From Flavobacterium sp. SCGC AAA160-P02 (lineage in GTDB: Bacteria; Bacteroidota; Bacteroidia; Flavobacteriales; Flavobacteriaceae): a stretch of DNA of 64,000 nucleotides. The notes below the pieces were generated by a model. That model searched no databases. It saw only the letters and a list, made by a program, of their open reading frames with translations, and was not told the origin of the DNA. Each line of letters starts with the position of its first letter. The stretch's first letter is position 1. The stretch is from positions 1 through 64,000 of the forward strand of contig KB911093.1 in NCBI GenBank assembly GCA_000383355.1. The letters run 5' to 3'. This document shows positions 25,726 to 34,660 of this stretch, one piece after another. The translations under genes and the position numbers were made by a program.

Positions 25726-27486
25726 ATGAACAAGATAAGTTTTATTTTTTTTCTGTTCTTCTCAAATATTTTATACTCCCAAATAGCTTTTGAAGATGTC
25801 GCTAGTTATATAGGTGTTGACTATAGTTACGGTGATTCTGAGTATGGAGGTGGTGTTTCTTTTGCAGATTTTAATAATGATGGCTGGGATGATATTACCT
25901 ATGCTTCAGAAGATGGCGCTCAAGTATATTTTTTTAAAAACAACAATGGAGTCTTTAATTTAGTGACATTAAATGGTATTTCAAATACATACAAAACAAA
26001 GCAAGTAATTTGGATAGATTATGATAATGATGGTGATAAAGATTTATTTGCCACTGCTATCGAAGGAATAAATCAATTCTACAGGAATGATGGAGATATG
26101 AGTTTTACCAATATTTCATCTACAATTGGTTTTTTTCAAACAGATCTTTTTACCTATGGTGCTTCATTTGGTGATATTGATAATGATGGTGATTTAGATG
26201 CTTTTATTTCAAATAGAACAAATACTGAAGAGAATCAACGCAATTACCTATATAGAAATGATGAAGGTATTTATATAGATATTACTCAATCATCAGGGAT
26301 TCCAATACAAGATGAAGATGGTAATGAAAACAGCCAATTATCTTTTTGTACTATCTTTTTTGATTATAATAAAGACGGATTTCAAGATATATATTTAGCA
26401 AATGACAAAATTGATAACATAAACAGACTATACAAAAACTTAGGAGATGGTACTTTTGAAGATGTTTCTGTCGCTAGTGGCTCAGGAATAGCTGTTAATG
26501 CAATGACAACAACTTTAGGTGATTATAACAATGACGGTTGGTTTGACATATACATTACAAACACCCAAAGTTCACAAGCGGGTAATGGTAATGTATTATT
26601 AATGAATAATGCTGACGGTACTTTTACTAATGTTGCTGAAGAAACAGGTACTACTTTTAACAGTTTTGCATGGGGTGCTGTTTTTCTTGATACTGACAAT
26701 GATACTTTATTAGATTTATATGTTAGTGGTGGTTTTGATGGTAGTATTGGATCATTTTTATCTGCTGCTTTTTATCATCAACAAAATGACGGTACGTTTG
26801 TTATACCTCAAAATATAGGTTTTGAAAATGATACAAGAAAAAGTTACTCTAACGCTATTGGAGATATTAATAATGATGGAAAGCCTGATATTATTGTTTG
26901 TAATGATACCGAGAATAATTTTTTGTGGGAAAATAAAACAGTCAATGAAAACAATTGGTTAAAAGTAAAACTAGAAGGAGTCATATCAAACAGAGACGGT
27001 ATTGGAAATACTATAGAAATTAGTATTGATGGGCAATCTCAATATCGGTATACATTAGCCGGAGAAGGATACTTATCTCAAAATTCTTTTTATGAGTTTT
27101 TTGGTACTGGAACAGCTATTGAAATTGATTATATTAAAGTGACATGGACAGCTACAGGTATTATAGAGACTATTACTAATATTGATGTAAACCAAGCAAT
27201 AATTATTAAAGAGGGTAGTGGAATACTAAGCAATACTGATATTCAAACTGACAATCTCTTTAGCATGTATCCGAATCCAAGTAATAATGGTATTTTTAAA
27301 CTATCAATTTCAGATAACGAAAGAGTTTCTTTGCAGATTTTTGATCTTTCAGGAAGATTAGTTACTAAAAAAGATGATTTAAGAAATAATGATGAAATAG
27401 ATGTAAGTCATTATCATAAAGGAATATATATTGCTAAAATTTCTTCAGGAAGAAACATCAGTTCTATTAAGTTACTTGTAAATTAA
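25726..27486 (+). CDS. Secreted VCBS/FG-GAP repeat protein with type IX sorting tail
   Basis: 586 aa. Signal peptide (MNKISFIFFLFFSNILYSQ), then repeated beta-propeller blades with Ca-binding DxNxDGxxD loops (FADFNNDGWDD, DYDNDGDKDLF, DIDNDGDLDAF, DYNKDGFQDIY, DYNNDGWFDIY, DINNDGKPDII). An ASPIC/UnbV-like segment (WLKVKLEGVISNRDGIG) comes next. The C-terminal 75 residues (MYPNPSNNGIF to IKLLVN) form a type A sorting domain for type IX secretion. Likely a cell-surface or secreted adhesin-like protein. Confidence 0.88.
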   Translation: MNKISFIFFLFFSNILYSQIAFEDVASYIGVDYSYGDSEYGGGVSFADFNNDGWDDITYASEDGAQVYFFKNNNGVFNLVTLNGISNTYKTKQVIWIDYDNDGDKDLFATAIEGINQFYRNDGDMSFTNISSTIGFFQTDLFTYGASFGDIDNDGDLDAFISNRTNTEENQRNYLYRNDEGIYIDITQSSGIPIQDEDGNENSQLSFCTIFFDYNKDGFQDIYLANDKIDNINRLYKNLGDGTFEDVSVASGSGIAVNAMTTTLGDYNNDGWFDIYITNTQSSQAGNGNVLLMNNADGTFTNVAEETGTTFNSFAWGAVFLDTDNDTLLDLYVSGGFDGSIGSFLSAAFYHQQNDGTFVIPQNIGFENDTRKSYSNAIGDINNDGKPDIIVCNDTENNFLWENKTVNENNWLKVKLEGVISNRDGIGNTIEISIDGQSQYRYTLAGEGYLSQNSFYEFFGTGTAIEIDYIKVTWTATGIIETITNIDVNQAIIIKEGSGILSNTDIQTDNLFSMYPNPSNNGIFKLSISDNERVSLQIFDLSGRLVTKKDDLRNNDEIDVSHYHKGIYIAKISSGRNISSIKLLVN

Positions 27487-28781
27487 TCTTCAGTTGCTCT
27501 ATCTAACAAGCTCTTGTTCATCACTTTACTAGTTTTTGCCCCTAATTCCTTAATTTTTTCTACTTTTTTAATAAGATTTCCTTTACCTGTTAGTTTTTTC
27601 ATTGAGGTATCATAACTTCCTTGAACTGTTTTCAATTGGTTACCAACTTTTATTAAATCGTCTGTTAAATTTACAAATTGATCATATAATCTTCCAGCTT
27701 GATTGGCAATTTCTAATACATTTTTCTTTTGATTTTCTTGTCTCCACATAGAAGAAACTGTACTTAATGTGGCTAAAAGAGTAGAAGTAGATACAAGCAC
27801 AACATTTTTATCTAATGCTTCCATATATAGTTGGTTATTTTTACTTAAAGCTAATAAATAAGCAGGTTCTATAGGTACAAACATCAATACATAATCTGGA
27901 GTATTAATTTCATATAAAGACTCGTACTTCTTTTCACTTAATTCTTTGATATGCTTACGAATACTTTCTATGTGTTTTTTTAAATGAAGTTCTTTCTGTT
28001 GTTCATCTTCTGCATTAAAATAAGCTTCATAATTTGTTAAAGAAACTTTAGAATCTACAATCAAGTGACGATTGTCTGGTAAATTGATAATGAAATCTGG
28101 TTTTTTTAATCTTCCATCATCATCTCTATAACCACCTTGTGTGGTAAAGTGAATATTTTTGGCAAGATTTGCTTTCTCTAAAAGAATTTCTAATTGAGTT
28201 TCACCCCAGTCTCCTTGGGCTTTACTATCGCCTTTTAGGGCTTTTGTTAAATTTATAGCCTCTTTACTCATTTGAAGATTTAAATCTTTTAGATTGTTAA
28301 GCTGTTCTTTTAATGCAGAATGCATTCCAATACTTTCTTTTTGAGACTCTGATACCTTTTTTTCAAATCCTTCAATTTTTTCTTTTAAAGGTGAAAGAAT
28401 AGAAGTCATGTTAACTTTATTCTGTTCTGTAAACTTGGTAGATTTCTCTTCTAAAATTTTATTGGCTAAGTTTTCAAATTCTTTGGTAAATTTTTCCTGA
28501 ATCTTACCCAACTCTTCTTTGTTTTCAGCGATATTTTTTTCCGAGTTTTTTAATTCTGTTTCCAAACGAGTTTTGGAAGCTATTAAAGCTTCTTTTTCTA
28601 GTTGAGTAGTTTTTAAATCATCAGTAGTATCTTGTAGACTGAGATTTAAACTAGTATTTCTCTCTTCAAGGGTAGCTTGTTCTTTTTCAAACCGTAATTT
28701 GGCTGAATTTCTTCCTAAAAATAGGCCAATAAAAACACTGGCAATTGCTATAATCAAGTAAATAAATAAATCTGTCATCAT
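27483..28781 (-). CDS. rmuC: RmuC-family DNA recombination protein
   Basis: 432 aa. An N-terminal membrane helix (about 5-22) precedes a long coiled coil (about 30-170) and the RmuC domain: GDSKAQGDWGETQLEILLE, KPDFIINLPDNRHLIVDSKVSLTNYEAY, YVLMFVPIEPAYL, and MEALDKNVVLVSTSTLLATL. RmuC limits inversion at short inverted repeats; a nuclease-like core is proposed. Two ATGs (28781, 28778) are possible starts. The 3' end overlaps the convergent VCBS gene by 4 bp. Confidence 0.92.
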   Translation of the reverse strand: MMTDLFIYLIIAIASVFIGLFLGRNSAKLRFEKEQATLEERNTSLNLSLQDTTDDLKTTQLEKEALIASKTRLETELKNSEKNIAENKEELGKIQEKFTKEFENLANKILEEKSTKFTEQNKVNMTSILSPLKEKIEGFEKKVSESQKESIGMHSALKEQLNNLKDLNLQMSKEAINLTKALKGDSKAQGDWGETQLEILLEKANLAKNIHFTTQGGYRDDDGRLKKPDFIINLPDNRHLIVDSKVSLTNYEAYFNAEDEQQKELHLKKHIESIRKHIKELSEKKYESLYEINTPDYVLMFVPIEPAYLLALSKNNQLYMEALDKNVVLVSTSTLLATLSTVSSMWRQENQKKNVLEIANQAGRLYDQFVNLTDDLIKVGNQLKTVQGSYDTSMKKLTGKGNLIKKVEKIKELGAKTSKVMNKSLLDRATED

Positions 28782-28821
28782 TCAAAAATAAGTTCTTAAA
28801 TTTAGAACTTTAAAATTGACG

Positions 28822-29361
28822 ATGCAAAAATTATCAAAATTTATATTTACACGTATTTTAGGTTGGAAATTAGTGGGTGACTTTCCAAAACATTTAAAGA
28901 AATATGTAGTAATAGCAGCACCACATACAAGCTGGAAAGACTTTCCTATTGCCATTTTAGCTAGAAACTCTTCTGGTGAAAAAGTGAATTTTATTGGAAA
29001 AAACTCTTTATTTAAAGGGCCTTTTGGCTTTATCTTTCGTTCTTTAGGTGGTACACCTGTAGACAGAAGTCAGAGTAGTAATATGGTTGATGCAATTGTT
29101 CAAATTTTCGAGAACAAGAAAGAGTTTAGACTTGGAATCTCTCCAGAAGGAACTAGAAAAAAAGTAGCAGCTTGGAAAACAGGTTTTTATTATATTGCAA
29201 AAGGAGCTAAAGTACCTATTGTAATGGCAACTTTAGATTTTGAAAACAAACAAATAAAATTTTCAGAACCTTACGACACAACCAACGATAAAGAAAAAGA
29301 CTTTAAACATTTTCATGCCTTCTTTAAGGGAGTGAAAGGAAATCATTCAGAATTATCCTAG
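28822..29361 (+). CDS. 1-acyl-glycerol-3-phosphate acyltransferase-like protein
   Basis: PlsC-family acyltransferase, 179 aa, a short form common in Bacteroidota. The acyltransferase boxes are visible: APHTSWKDF (variant of HxxxxD with H near 35 and D near 40), a GGTPVDR box II, and ISPEGTRKK (box III). The ATG at 28822 was chosen over a TTG 6 nt upstream. Its 3' end overlaps convergent pepT by 4 bp. Confidence 0.85.
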   Translation: MQKLSKFIFTRILGWKLVGDFPKHLKKYVVIAAPHTSWKDFPIAILARNSSGEKVNFIGKNSLFKGPFGFIFRSLGGTPVDRSQSSNMVDAIVQIFENKKEFRLGISPEGTRKKVAAWKTGFYYIAKGAKVPIVMATLDFENKQIKFSEPYDTTNDKEKDFKHFHAFFKGVKGNHSELS

Positions 29362-30599
29362 TTTTTAAATTTTTTAGCCACTTTTTCTGAAATTCCAATA
29401 ATTACTTCTGTTGCTTTTATCATAGATTCTACTGGAACATATTCATATCTTCCATGGAAATTATGACCACCCGCAAATATGTTTGGGCAGGGAAGTCCCA
29501 TAAATGAAAGTTGAGAACCATCTGTTCCTCCTCTTATAGGTTTTATTAAAGGTGTAATCCCGATATCTTTCATTACTTCTTCAGCAATATCTACAATATG
29601 CATTACAGGGACTACTTTTTCTTTCATATTGTAATATTGATCTTTTAATTCTATTTCAATGGCATTACTTCCTAGTTCTATATTCATTTTGGCTACCAAA
29701 TCTAGCATAAATTGTTTTCTGTTTTCAAACAAATTATGATCATGATCTCTAATAATATAGTGTAAAACAGTTTGTTCTACTTTACCTGCCAATTGATGTA
29801 AATGAAAAAATCCTTCATAGCCATCTGTAGCTTCTGGCACTTCTTTTGAAGGCAGTCTACTAATAAAATCACTTGCAATGGTCATAGAATTAATCATCTT
29901 TCCTTTTGCATAACCAGGATGAACTATTTTTCCTGCAATAGTTACTTTTGCACCTGCTGCATTAAAATTTTCGTATTCTAATTCTCCAATCTGACTGCCA
30001 TCCATTGTGTATGCCCAGTCTGCTCCAAACTGCTCTATATCAAATTTATGAGCACCCTTTCCAACTTCTTCATCAGGTGTAAAGCAAATTCTAACGTTCC
30101 CGTGTTTTATTTCTGGATGATTGATTAAATATTCCATTGCTGAAACAATTTCAGTAATTCCAGCTTTATCATCTGCACCTAAAAGAGTTGTACCATCTGT
30201 AGTAATAATGGTCTGTCCTTTGTATTGTAGTAAATCATCAAAATAGGAAGAACTTAATACAATGTTTTCTTTTTCATTAAGCATAATATCTTTTCCATCA
30301 TATTGATGATGAATTTGAGGTTTCACATTGGCTCCTGTATAATCTGGTGTTGTATCTATATGAGAAACAAAACCAATGGTTGGAACTTCATAGTCTATGT
30401 TGCTTGGTAAAGTAGCCATCACATAACAGTTGTCGTCTAATGTAATGTCGCTCATGCCAATATCTGTTAGTTCTTTTACCAAGAACTTGGCTAAGTCCCA
30501 TTGTTTTTCCGTACTTGGAAATGCAGGGTTATTTGGGTCAGATTCTGTGTCTATGGTTACATAACTAACAAATCTATTGATAATGTGCTCTTTATTCAT
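29358..30599 (-). CDS. pepT: Peptidase T (tripeptide aminopeptidase)
   Basis: Di-zinc M20 peptidase that removes N-terminal residues from tripeptides; 413 aa, normal length. Zinc and catalytic motifs: VSHIDTTPD, LLGADDKAGI, FTPDEEVGKGA, DGSQIGELEYENFN, PIRGGTDGSQLS and NIFAGGHNFHG. It begins 5 nt after the neighbouring lipoprotein gene's stop in the same direction, forming a three-gene minus-strand unit. Confidence 0.95.
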   Translation of the reverse strand: MNKEHIINRFVSYVTIDTESDPNNPAFPSTEKQWDLAKFLVKELTDIGMSDITLDDNCYVMATLPSNIDYEVPTIGFVSHIDTTPDYTGANVKPQIHHQYDGKDIMLNEKENIVLSSSYFDDLLQYKGQTIITTDGTTLLGADDKAGITEIVSAMEYLINHPEIKHGNVRICFTPDEEVGKGAHKFDIEQFGADWAYTMDGSQIGELEYENFNAAGAKVTIAGKIVHPGYAKGKMINSMTIASDFISRLPSKEVPEATDGYEGFFHLHQLAGKVEQTVLHYIIRDHDHNLFENRKQFMLDLVAKMNIELGSNAIEIELKDQYYNMKEKVVPVMHIVDIAEEVMKDIGITPLIKPIRGGTDGSQLSFMGLPCPNIFAGGHNFHGRYEYVPVESMIKATEVIIGISEKVAKKFKN

Positions 30600-30604
30600 A
30601 CGTA

Positions 30605-31153
30605 TTAATAAGTTGTTTTTTCTACTAAATTAATGCCTTTGCAAATTCTTTGATTTACTAAAGAATCTCCGAAAACTTCAATAGTTGAGTTTATATAATT
30701 CTTTTCATCTAGTTTTATAAACAAAGTAAGAATCTGATATTTAAATGTTCTTTTTATTCCGGTAGCTAAAGAGTAATAAGCCTCTTTATCTTTAAATGTT
30801 AGTGTTCCAGAACTGTTTTCTTCCAGTTGCTGCTTTAATAAGTTTGAGTTAAATTTTTTGATAAAATTAGTATCAAATTTTAGTTGATTAGAGATATGTG
30901 TAATATCTAACAACATGGTTTCTTTTAACTGTTTGGTCGTATCTGCTGTAAAAATAGACGATTGGTTTTTATCATAATACAAATTAGTTTTCCAAGTATC
31001 TGGATATTGAACTGTAAATAGTTTCTTAACGTCTTCAATTTTTTCTAGGTTTGAAAAACTTTCTACACCACAATTAAATTCTGAAATAAATACTGGCTCT
31101 TCATCACAAGAGTTTAGTATAACAATTAATAAGATGATGCTATATTTTTTCAT
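30605..31153 (-). CDS. Small lipoprotein of unknown function
   Basis: 182 aa. Signal peptide with lipobox ILNSC (C16) followed by DEEP, matching surface-lipoprotein export. I do not recognise the rest; it contains QYPDTWKTNLYYDKNQSS and DTTKQLKETMLLDITHI, somewhat like PsbP/DUF1795-type proteins. It overlaps the BNR-repeat gene by 4 bp and precedes pepT by 5 bp, so it is part of that operon. Confidence 0.7.
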   Translation of the reverse strand: MKKYSIILLIVILNSCDEEPVFISEFNCGVESFSNLEKIEDVKKLFTVQYPDTWKTNLYYDKNQSSIFTADTTKQLKETMLLDITHISNQLKFDTNFIKKFNSNLLKQQLEENSSGTLTFKDKEAYYSLATGIKRTFKYQILTLFIKLDEKNYINSTIEVFGDSLVNQRICKGINLVEKTTY

Positions 31154-32190
31154 TTTCTTGGAAGCATTAGTTTTCCTATTTTATTATTTCCAGCCAACCA
31201 TGCGTTATTTCTATCTACAAACTGAATAGTATAATAAGAATCTTCACTTACTTGTACCCAGTTTAGGCCACCGTTATTGGAGTAAGAAACACCTGTTTTT
31301 CCTACCGCAAAAACTTCTTTTCCAGCTGTATTTGGAACATATTGAACACAACTCTTATAATCTGGATTTTCTCCATCTGCAATAAGTGACCATGTTTTAC
31401 CACCATCATTGGTAATGGCTTTGTTACTATAGTTTTCTTCGGGCTTTAAATAATCACCACCTAGAATGATTCCATGATATTGATCAGCAAAATCTACTGA
31501 ATAAATTCCTTGTGAGCTTTTACCTTGAATAATTGGTGTTTCATAAACTTGCCATGTATTACCAATATCAGTAGATTTAAAAACTCGTGCCTTGGTTCCA
31601 CCAGTTACCAACCATACCGTTTTATCTAATACTTTTATAGATGTATTACTTGCTGCAAAAGCTGCTTCACCAGCGACAGTTTCTGGGAGTTTCTCACAGG
31701 GTATTTTAGACCAAGTCTTTCCTCCATCATGTGTTAAAAGAATGGACATGCAATTTTCTGTAGGATCTCCCATGGCTATACCATGTAAACTATCAAAAAA
31801 CGTAAGAGCATCATAAAAAACTTTTTCATGTACTTCTTTATATACCAAGGTATCTTTAGAAAGGTTAAAAAGTAATGCTGGATTTCCAATACTCATCGCA
31901 AAATAATCTGTTCCATTTGTTGCTAAACTTCTAAAATTAGGAATAATAGAATCTGCATATTTTACAGTCTTTATAGAATTAAACATCCCATTGTCTAATT
32001 GTAGCCCCGAGTTTCCGTTGGAAGCAGCAAAATATACTTTTTTAGCATCTACAGGAACTATAGTTCTAATACTGGCATTTTCTACTGCAAAGGGTTTTAT
32101 TGAAACAGCAGCTATTTTTCTTGATTCATATTCATTAGAACAAGAACACATAAAAACTAATAAAATAAAGACTGTATAGAATGATTTCAT
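31150..32190 (-). CDS. YCF48/BNR-repeat lipoprotein
   Basis: 346 aa. Signal peptide with lipobox MCSC (C16). The body has Asp-box/BNR repeats of a beta propeller: LTHDGGKTWSKI, STDIGNTWQVY, TNDGGKTWSLI, SNNGGLNWVQV, like photosystem-stability YCF48/oxidoreductase-annotated proteins. I chose the ATG at 32190 over an in-frame start at 32226 because it gives a clean signal peptide. It is the first gene of a three-gene minus-strand operon. Confidence 0.8.
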   Translation of the reverse strand: MKSFYTVFILLVFMCSCSNEYESRKIAAVSIKPFAVENASIRTIVPVDAKKVYFAASNGNSGLQLDNGMFNSIKTVKYADSIIPNFRSLATNGTDYFAMSIGNPALLFNLSKDTLVYKEVHEKVFYDALTFFDSLHGIAMGDPTENCMSILLTHDGGKTWSKIPCEKLPETVAGEAAFAASNTSIKVLDKTVWLVTGGTKARVFKSTDIGNTWQVYETPIIQGKSSQGIYSVDFADQYHGIILGGDYLKPEENYSNKAITNDGGKTWSLIADGENPDYKSCVQYVPNTAGKEVFAVGKTGVSYSNNGGLNWVQVSEDSYYTIQFVDRNNAWLAGNNKIGKLMLPRK

Positions 32191-32236
32191 TTTGGTATTT
32201 TTATAAAACGAAAATACACAAATCATTTGTTGAATA

Positions 32237-33160
32237 ATGAAGAAAGCATTAGTAATTTCAGGAGGAGGAAGTAAGGGAGCATTTGCAGGAGGTGTCGCAG
32301 AATATTTATTAAAAGAAAAGAAAAAAAACTATGATATTTTTCTTGGCACATCTACCGGAAGTTTGATGGTTTCACACCTAGCACTTGGTAAAATTGATAC
32401 ACTTAAAGAAATATATACATCTGTAAATCAACGCAGTATATTTAATGTAAACCCGTTTCGTGTTACTATTAAAGATGGAGTTACTATCGTGCATATTCGC
32501 CACAGCAGTACCTTACTTAACTTTTTAAGAGGAAGTAAAACTTTTGGAGAAAGTAAAAATCTTCGAAAACTTATTAAAAAAAATATAACTAAAGAGATTT
32601 ACGACAGTATCTTAGAGCAAAAGAAAGAAGTTGTTGTAACAATTTCAAATCTTACAGCCAATCAAATAGAATACAAAACAATACAAGAGCACAGTTATGA
32701 AGATTTTTGTGATTGGATCTGGGGATCGTGTAATTATATTCCTTTTATGAGTTTATTGGAGAAAAACGGTCATCAATTTGGTGATGGAGGTTTTGGTTGT
32801 TTAATTCCTATTAGAGAAGCTATTGAAAGAGGTGCTAAAGAAATTGATGCTATTATTTTAGAAACAGAGATCACGCAAATTAATAGAATGCCTGCAAAGA
32901 ATCCTTTTTCGTTATTGTTTACCATCCAAGAATTTATGATGGAGCATGTAGAAAAACACAATATTACCATAGGTAAACTCTCAGCTAAACAAAATAATGT
33001 AAAATTAAATTTATATTATACGCCAACTGTTTTAACAACAAATTCACTGGTTTTTGATGCTAAGAAAATGGCAAAGTGGTGGGATTCGGGTTTTAAATAT
33101 GCACAAAAAAGAGAAGAAGAAAAAAGTAGTGAATTTAGACCAGATATTTTAGATGTTTAA
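32237..33160 (+). CDS. Patatin-like phospholipase
   Basis: 307 aa cytoplasmic acyl hydrolase. Oxyanion motif SGGGSKGAFAGG (8-19), nucleophile GTSTGS with serine near 42, and catalytic aspartate in GDGGF near 180. All catalytic elements are intact. The ATG is 46 bp from the divergent BNR lipoprotein start. Substrate (phospholipid or other ester) is not determined by sequence. Confidence 0.9.
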   Translation: MKKALVISGGGSKGAFAGGVAEYLLKEKKKNYDIFLGTSTGSLMVSHLALGKIDTLKEIYTSVNQRSIFNVNPFRVTIKDGVTIVHIRHSSTLLNFLRGSKTFGESKNLRKLIKKNITKEIYDSILEQKKEVVVTISNLTANQIEYKTIQEHSYEDFCDWIWGSCNYIPFMSLLEKNGHQFGDGGFGCLIPIREAIERGAKEIDAIILETEITQINRMPAKNPFSLLFTIQEFMMEHVEKHNITIGKLSAKQNNVKLNLYYTPTVLTTNSLVFDAKKMAKWWDSGFKYAQKREEEKSSEFRPDILDV

Positions 33161-33193
33161 AAACAGAGATGGTTTATACAAATATTCATTATT

Positions 33194-34660
33194 TTATTTC
33201 TTTAGCTCTATAAACATGTTATTTCTTAGTGGATTATTAGCCTTAGAACTACTAATTTCTTCTAAGTCAAGAAAATTAGTTTTGCTAAAATTATTAGTCC
33301 TACTACCTGTGGTAATTAAAAGAACTGTTCTATCTAACAATGGATCACTTCGCTCACCTAAAACACCCAGATTTTCGTAATTTTCGGGGATTGCTACTGT
33401 AGGTATAATACCATTAGGTTCGTTAAAATTATCTTTATTTTTTATTTCTAATACCAGTGGTTGTATGGCCCAAGTATGATTTGAAGCTAAATTGTCTCCA
33501 GTTCTTGTGTAATTATCGGAATCATAAAGTGTTACAGAACCCTGAACCTTCCCAACGGTCTTTTTACCTACAGAACTAACCTGTATGTAGGAAGACAAGC
33601 TATTCATAACCAATTCAGAGGCAGAAGCTGAACTTCCAGTTGTAATAAAATAAACACGATTTAAATTGAGTGAATTAATAGGTTCTTGTAAAACAATATT
33701 TTGATTCTGATCTTTATTTACTATTTCATTGGTGAAATTATTTTCAAAAACACTAGCATCTATTACTTCTTGTACTTTAGTATTCCATTGTTCTTTAGAG
33801 AATAACTGACCGTTAAATTGGCCTGTAACCATACCACCCAAATATGTTGCCGTATTTACACTACCACCACCATTATAGCGCAGATCTAAAATTAAATCGG
33901 TAACGTTTTCTGATTGAAACGTAGCAAAGGCAGCATTTAAGTATCCATCAAAACTACTAGAGAATTGATTGTATAATAAATATCCTATTTTGTGATCTCC
34001 TTCTTCAATTATTTTTACAATTGCAACAGGGTTTTCTTGAAGTTGAGTTTTTGATAAACTAACGGTTGTTGAATTAGCCAATGGATTCCCGTCATTAAAG
34101 TCTGCTAAGCTAATTGTATAACTAGTGCCATCATCAAAAAGAAGATCTCTGTAGTTAGACTCTGTTAGCTGAACACCATCAACTTCTGAAAACAACATTC
34201 CTCTTTCTATGTTTTGAGCTTCTGCATCTGACCCAGGAATTACATAACGAACGTATCCAAATACTTTTGTAGCATCATTATCATACCGAACCAAACCAAA
34301 CTCCATTCCGTTACTTAAATTTATTCCTTGAAAAGAATTCTCTAAAGCTACATAATCATCAACAATCCAAGAAAACCTATCTACAACTCCTGGCTGATAT
34401 CGAAGACTTTCAAACACATCTCTAGGTGATGAAAAATTAGAATATTCAGAATATAATTGACCAATATTAGTGAATCTTGTATCTGATAAATCTGGCACAT
34501 TTGATTGCCATAAGTAATAGTTATTCATTGCTCTCCAAATGAATAAATGAATTTCATCATTTCCACTAGCTGTAAAATTATCGCTTTTTTCACAAGAAGT
34601 AAATAGTGTAATACAAACAATTACAAGTAGTATATATGTAAATTTAATATTTTTTATCAT
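33194..34660 (-). CDS. S41-family C-terminal-processing protease lipoprotein (intact active site)
   Basis: 488 aa. Lipobox LFTSC (C23). After an S41 N-terminal helical region and a PDZ-like domain (about 105-200), the protease core has LDLRYNGGG (259-267), S346 in SSASASE, and K371 at the normal 25-residue spacing, so the Ser-Lys dyad is intact. The C-terminal 70 residues are a family-specific tail (LGERSDPLLDRTVLLITTG). It overlaps the upstream paralogue by 4 bp. Confidence 0.88.
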   Translation of the reverse strand: MIKNIKFTYILLVIVCITLFTSCEKSDNFTASGNDEIHLFIWRAMNNYYLWQSNVPDLSDTRFTNIGQLYSEYSNFSSPRDVFESLRYQPGVVDRFSWIVDDYVALENSFQGINLSNGMEFGLVRYDNDATKVFGYVRYVIPGSDAEAQNIERGMLFSEVDGVQLTESNYRDLLFDDGTSYTISLADFNDGNPLANSTTVSLSKTQLQENPVAIVKIIEEGDHKIGYLLYNQFSSSFDGYLNAAFATFQSENVTDLILDLRYNGGGSVNTATYLGGMVTGQFNGQLFSKEQWNTKVQEVIDASVFENNFTNEIVNKDQNQNIVLQEPINSLNLNRVYFITTGSSASASELVMNSLSSYIQVSSVGKKTVGKVQGSVTLYDSDNYTRTGDNLASNHTWAIQPLVLEIKNKDNFNEPNGIIPTVAIPENYENLGVLGERSDPLLDRTVLLITTGSRTNNFSKTNFLDLEEISSSKANNPLRNNMFIELKK